This document shows, piece after piece, positions 30,773-34,767 of a DNA stretch of 34,767 nucleotides (positions within the stretch are counted from its first letter, which is position 1; every line of letters begins with the position of its first letter). Made by a program: the position numbers and the translations under genes. Source of the stretch: Clostridiales bacterium. Lineage in GTDB: Bacteria > Bacillota > Clostridia > Oscillospirales > Oscillospiraceae. The DNA lies in contig CABIYX010000026.1 in the NCBI GenBank assembly GCA_902363045.1, positions 1-34,767 of the forward strand, given 5' to 3'. The notes beneath the pieces were generated by a model, which was not told the DNA's origin, searched no databases, and saw only the letters and a program-made list of their open reading frames with translations.

Positions 30773-31492
30773 ATGAGACAGTCGGCAATGACCATGCGGG
30801 CGCCGGTTTCGGTCCGGAGGGCGCGTCATCGGGAGGTTCGGGACCCCTATGACGGGCTGCGGCCCTGGTCGGCCATCACCCACGGGGCGGGGGCCGTTTT
30901 GTCGGCGGTGGGGACGGCGCTTCTGCTGCGTCTGGCCGCCCTGCGGGGGAGCGGACTGCTGTTCGCGGTCTTTTTGATTTATGGCCTGTCCATGACGGGG
31001 CTGTATACCGCCAGCACCCTCTACCACTGTGTCAACACATCGGTGGCCGGGCGGCGGGCCCTGCGGAAGTACGACCACTGCGCGATCTATCTGCTTATCG
31101 CCGGGAGCTATACGCCGGTGTGTATGGTGGCGCTGCGGCAGTCTGGGGGACCGGCCCTGCTGGCGGCGGTGTGGGCCGTGGGCGTGGTGGGCATGGCGCT
31201 CACCGTGGCCAGGCTGGAGATCCCCCGCTGGCTCACCAGCGCCATCTATCTGCTGATGGGGTGGCTGGCCATTTTCGCCATCGTCCCCCTGTACCAAGCC
31301 CTGCCCGCGGCGGGCTTTGCCTGGCTGCTGGCCGGAGGCCTGCTGTACACGGTGGGGGGCGTGCTGTACGCCGTCAAGTGGCCGGGGCGGAACAACCCCC
31401 GCTTTGGCTGCCATGAGGTCTTTCATGTGTTTATCCTGCTGGGTTCGGTGTGCCACTTCGCGCTCATGTACCAGGTGATCGCCTGGATGTGA
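30773..31492 (+). CDS. Hemolysin III/PAQR-family membrane protein
   Basis: A 239-residue protein with seven predicted helices, of the HlyIII/YqfA group in the PAQR superfamily (related to adiponectin receptors). Metal-site features are present: STLYHCVN after helix two, KYDHCAIYLLIAGSYTP, and HEVFHVFILLGSVCHF near the end. These hold the three His that bind zinc in the family. The bacterial role is unclear; hydrolase-like activity and membrane-lipid homeostasis are proposed for the group, and the hemolysin name is historical. ATG at 30773 follows GGAAGGGAG. The gene has its own promoter and is divided from the next by a strong terminator. Confidence 0.92.
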   Translation: MRQSAMTMRAPVSVRRARHREVRDPYDGLRPWSAITHGAGAVLSAVGTALLLRLAALRGSGLLFAVFLIYGLSMTGLYTASTLYHCVNTSVAGRRALRKYDHCAIYLLIAGSYTPVCMVALRQSGGPALLAAVWAVGVVGMALTVARLEIPRWLTSAIYLLMGWLAIFAIVPLYQALPAAGFAWLLAGGLLYTVGGVLYAVKWPGRNNPRFGCHEVFHVFILLGSVCHFALMYQVIAWM

Positions 31493-31508
31493 CCGGAAGA
31501 GGGGAAAC

Positions 31509-31547
31509 AACAGCCCTGGAGCGGCGCTGCGCCGCTCCAGGGCTGTT
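31509..31547. terminator. Shared terminator with an 18-bp perfect stem
   Basis: Arms at 31509-31526 and 31530-31547 with a CTG loop. A T-run follows on plus. It probably also ends the convergent HATPase gene. Confidence 0.9.
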
Positions 31548-31560
31548 TTGATTTGGTATA

Positions 31561-32589
31561 TCATTCCTCCAGATGGAACAGGGAGAGGGGAAGCACGTCG
31601 GCCAGCTCCATCAGTACGGGTGAGATGCCTCCAGCTGCTTCCGGCGCCGGTGTGTGGACAGCCAGGTCCATCCGCAGCGGCCCAGTGGGCAGGGAGACCA
31701 GCGCCAGCATCCCGCCGCCGTCCCGCTCACCCAGCAGAAGCGTCCCCTGATGGAGTTCCACGATATGGCGCGCGATGGCAAGGCCCATTCCTGCGCCGTC
31801 CCCGGGGGCCGGGATCCTTGCGCCGGCCTCTTTCGGGGGGGAGAGCGCATCCAGGCAGCCGCCCTCTCCCCGGTCGCCCAGCCAGAGCAGCGCCTGGCCG
31901 CCGCGGCGCTCCAGAGTCAACGTCACCTCTCCCGACCGGGCCGGCTTGGCGCTGTTGGAGATCAGGGTCAGCAGCAGCTTCTGGATCAGCGCCGGGTCGC
32001 CCGGGATCAGCAGGGAGGCCGTTTCACACTGGAAGCGGAGCTGCACTCCGGCCTGCTGGAGCAGAAAGGCGGCCTCCTCCGTCAGCCGGCGGCACAGACC
32101 CGCCAGGTCCAGCGTAATGGGGTGGAAGGGCGTCCCAGACGGGCTGTCCATCCCCCGCATGAAATCCAGATTGGACAGCAGGCGGTACATACGAAAGAAG
32201 CTCCGGTTGAAGGCGTTGTCGTGCTCCTGTCCGGCGGTGCTTTGAAATTCCAGCAGGACCTCCTGGAGAAAACCGCGCATCTGACGGACGAAGCCGTCCA
32301 GCTGCCGGTCTGTCAGGCCGGATTTGGGGGCGGGCCGCACCAGAAGCAGACTGCCCTCGGCTCCGGCCACCCGGCTGAACAGATACAGGATACCCTGATG
32401 AGTGAAGGTGCCTGCTCCGTCCGGGTCCTCCAGGGGCGTGGACAGAAAGCCGGGAAGCTCCATCCCGGATCTCAGCTCTGGAAAGCAGTGCATGGCGACA
32501 CGGTTCAGCCGCTGCACTTTTCCGTGGACCACCTCTATGGCACTGTCCGGAAATTGCTCCAGATTAGTGGTTTGATTGGCGTCAGACAT
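31561..32589 (-). CDS. Orphan HATPase protein, histidine-kinase-like, H-box degenerate
   Basis: A 342-residue cytosolic protein without membrane helices. Residues 13-90 look like a PAS-type sensor. The 92-148 region resembles a DHp helical hairpin. The C-terminal HATPase domain has N-box LLLTLISNSAK (Asn212), G1 GDRGEGG (239-243) and G2 GAGMGLAIARHIVELHQG (265-282). Where HELRTPL would stand the sequence reads RQMRGFL, so the phospho-acceptor His is apparently Arg102. His123 is the only nearby His and does not fit. It may act as an ATP-binding regulator rather than a kinase of the usual kind. No response regulator is adjacent. ATG at 32589 has AGGAGGG upstream. Confidence 0.8.
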   Translation of the reverse strand: MSDANQTTNLEQFPDSAIEVVHGKVQRLNRVAMHCFPELRSGMELPGFLSTPLEDPDGAGTFTHQGILYLFSRVAGAEGSLLLVRPAPKSGLTDRQLDGFVRQMRGFLQEVLLEFQSTAGQEHDNAFNRSFFRMYRLLSNLDFMRGMDSPSGTPFHPITLDLAGLCRRLTEEAAFLLQQAGVQLRFQCETASLLIPGDPALIQKLLLTLISNSAKPARSGEVTLTLERRGGQALLWLGDRGEGGCLDALSPPKEAGARIPAPGDGAGMGLAIARHIVELHQGTLLLGERDGGGMLALVSLPTGPLRMDLAVHTPAPEAAGGISPVLMELADVLPLSLFHLEE

Positions 32590-32697
32590 AGTCCCTCCTG
32601 TGGCAGAGCCCTTTTGCGCAGCATATAGTCCCGTCTTTTCCATCTCTGCAAGCAATAGCTTGTGCCAAAATAGCAGATAAACTCAATTGTAAAATTT

Positions 32698-32726
32698 AGT
32701 ATATCAAAAACCGCGGTCGATCACAA
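32698..32726 (-). promoter_or_regulatory. Promoter of the HATPase gene
   Basis: Minus strand: TTGTGA (32726-32721), 17-bp spacer, TATACT (32703-32698). The leader of about 105 nt holds a small CAAGC/GCTTG hairpin. Confidence 0.75.
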
Positions 32727-32809
32727 GTATGCAGTCAAAAATTATTGCGGCAGCTGTGAAAAGTGATCGCGGCACAGAACTGGCGGCGGTGCGGCCCGCC
32801 GGTGGGGCC

Positions 32810-32864
32810 AGCCGGCTTTCCCGCTCAACCCGAAGCTAAACGGGAATGGGACGGGCTGTTTTTT
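32810..32864 (+). terminator. Terminator-like hairpin upstream of gapA
   Basis: Arms TTCCCG (32818-32823) and CGGGAA (32841-32846), with outer AGCC/GGCT pairing, then a T6 run (32859-32864). No plus-strand gene upstream needs it. It could be an attenuator or end of a short RNA. The rest of the 32704-33030 gap holds only the gapA promoter elements. Confidence 0.4.
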
Positions 32865-32895
32865 ACATAAGATTCGCCTTATTCCTGCTGTATAG

Positions 32896-34041
<1,146 letters not shown>

Positions 34042-34056
34042 TTCCCCATACGATTC

Positions 34057-34101
34057 AAGACGTCCCTTCTTCGGCCGCGCCGGAGAGGGGACGTCTTTTT
34101 T
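34057..34101 (+). terminator. gapA terminator
   Basis: Arms AAGACGTCCC (34057-34066) and GGGACGTCTT (34088-34097), followed by a T6 run. Confidence 0.9.
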
Positions 34102-34124
34102 GTGATGGCCTACGGCAGAACAAA

Positions 34125-34149
34125 GCCCCTGGAGAAACACTCCAGGGGC
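34125..34149. terminator. Second hairpin between gapA and the rnfA homologue
   Basis: A perfect 10-bp stem (34125-34134 with 34140-34149) and 5-nt loop. T-richness occurs on both sides. It most likely terminates the minus-strand gene ending at 34161. Confidence 0.75.
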
Positions 34150-34160
34150 CGTTTTGCTTT

Positions 34161-34745
34161 TCAGCTCAGGTGAAGGCCGTAGAAGCCGACCAGGGACAGG
34201 GCCATCAGCCCGGCAGTGATCAGGTTGATGGGCAGGCCCTGGAAGCACCGGGGGCAGCTGGTCAGGCTGACCTCCCGCCGCAGGCCGGCGAAGCACATCA
34301 TGGCCACCGTGGCGCCCGCTCCGCCGAACAGGGCGTAGAGAAACGCGCCGCCCGGGCCGTACCCCCGCTGGGCGATGAGCAGCGCTGTGCCCATAGCCGC
34401 GCAGTTGGAGGTGACAGAGGCCAGGTTCTCATCCATCCGCCGGGACAGCTCCGGGATGCAGGTCCGCAGAAAATACCGCAGGCCGGCTACCACCAGAGGC
34501 CCTGTCAGGGCAAAGGCCAGCGTCTGGAAATAGCTCAGGGCAAAGTGCTGCAGCAGCTGGTTCACCACCCAGGCGGCCAGCGCGGTCAGGACCATCACCG
34601 CCGTCAGGCTGTATCCGGTGCGCCAGGCGTCCAGGGGATCCCGGAACGCCTGGGTCCTGGAGCCGATCCCCAGGCAGCTGACCAAAATAAAGTTTTCCGA
34701 CAGCAGGGCCGCCAAAGCGATCCCTGCCAGCTGAACTGCCGTCAT
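34161..34745 (-). CDS. RnfA/RsxA-like membrane subunit, divergent
   Basis: A 194-residue six-helix membrane protein of the RnfA/NqrE family, part of the ferredoxin:NAD oxidoreductase that couples electron flow to ion export. Family marks are ENFILVSCLGIG near the start, ASVTSNCAAMG (usual TTNCAVLGV), and FQGLPINLITAGLMALSLVGFYG at the end. The first cluster-binding Cys normally sits in LGIC or LGLC; here that position is Gly and a Cys lies four residues earlier. This may be a shifted ligand or a change of function. ATG at 34745 has GGAGG upstream. Other rnf genes, if any, lie off the right edge; no rnfB follows. Confidence 0.85.
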   Translation of the reverse strand: MTAVQLAGIALAALLSENFILVSCLGIGSRTQAFRDPLDAWRTGYSLTAVMVLTALAAWVVNQLLQHFALSYFQTLAFALTGPLVVAGLRYFLRTCIPELSRRMDENLASVTSNCAAMGTALLIAQRGYGPGGAFLYALFGGAGATVAMMCFAGLRREVSLTSCPRCFQGLPINLITAGLMALSLVGFYGLHLS

Positions 34746-34767
34746 ATCCGGCCGCCTCCTCTCTGTT

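Overview
The window looks like a chromosomal segment of a GC-rich Gram-positive anaerobe of the class Clostridia, most likely an Oscillospiraceae relative of Flavonifractor, Pseudoflavonifractor or Oscillibacter. The grounds are strong AGGAGG-type ribosome sites, frequent TTG and GTG starts, consensus sigma-A promoters, an S-layer-homology protein, a short archaeal-type prolyl-tRNA synthetase, an RnfA homologue and a 2[4Fe-4S] ferredoxin. This is inference from gene content and base composition; no rRNA or tRNA gene was seen.

Layout, left to right. 1-4200 (minus strand): proS with its own promoter and terminator, then a two-gene operon of glf (UDP-galactopyranose mutase) and a family-2 glycosyltransferase. 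4200-8130: an unrecognised envelope protein on the minus strand, a divergent CBS-domain protein, and a minus-strand trio of an XRE regulator and two membrane proteins behind a perfect consensus promoter with a dyad operator. 8130-8856: non-coding DNA full of GC-rich palindromes, including a duplicated composite element. 8857-10608 (plus): a MerR-type promoter with a 19-bp spacer drives four overlapping genes: a membrane-anchored MerR protein, two small two-helix membrane proteins, and a third such module fused to a UPF0145/YbjQ domain. 10662-12750 (minus): ktrB-ktrA potassium uptake.

13276-18099 (plus) encodes a 1607-residue secreted protein joining a gamma-glutamyl hydrolase domain (class I glutamine-amidotransferase-like, peptidase C26), an M20/PepV-like dipeptidase, a beta-repeat domain and three SLH domains. 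18203-21830 (minus): a GNAT acetyltransferase, a P-type-ATPase-like protein without the catalytic motifs, and an RlmB/TrmH RNA methyltransferase, divergent from ftsH (plus). Next come a small membrane-anchored protein, malQ, an alpha/beta hydrolase and a ferredoxin (minus), then a ClpC-type AAA+ unfoldase and a hemolysin III-family protein (plus). An orphan HATPase protein without a recognisable phospho-acceptor histidine (minus), gapA (plus) and a divergent RnfA homologue (minus, near the right edge) close the window.

Most of the window is housekeeping: tRNA charging, glycan precursors, potassium uptake, proteolysis, glycolysis and glucan metabolism. The parts that most resemble undescribed systems are the MerR/two-helix/UPF0145 operon, the cell-surface C26-M20 fusion, and the P-type ATPase pseudoenzyme.
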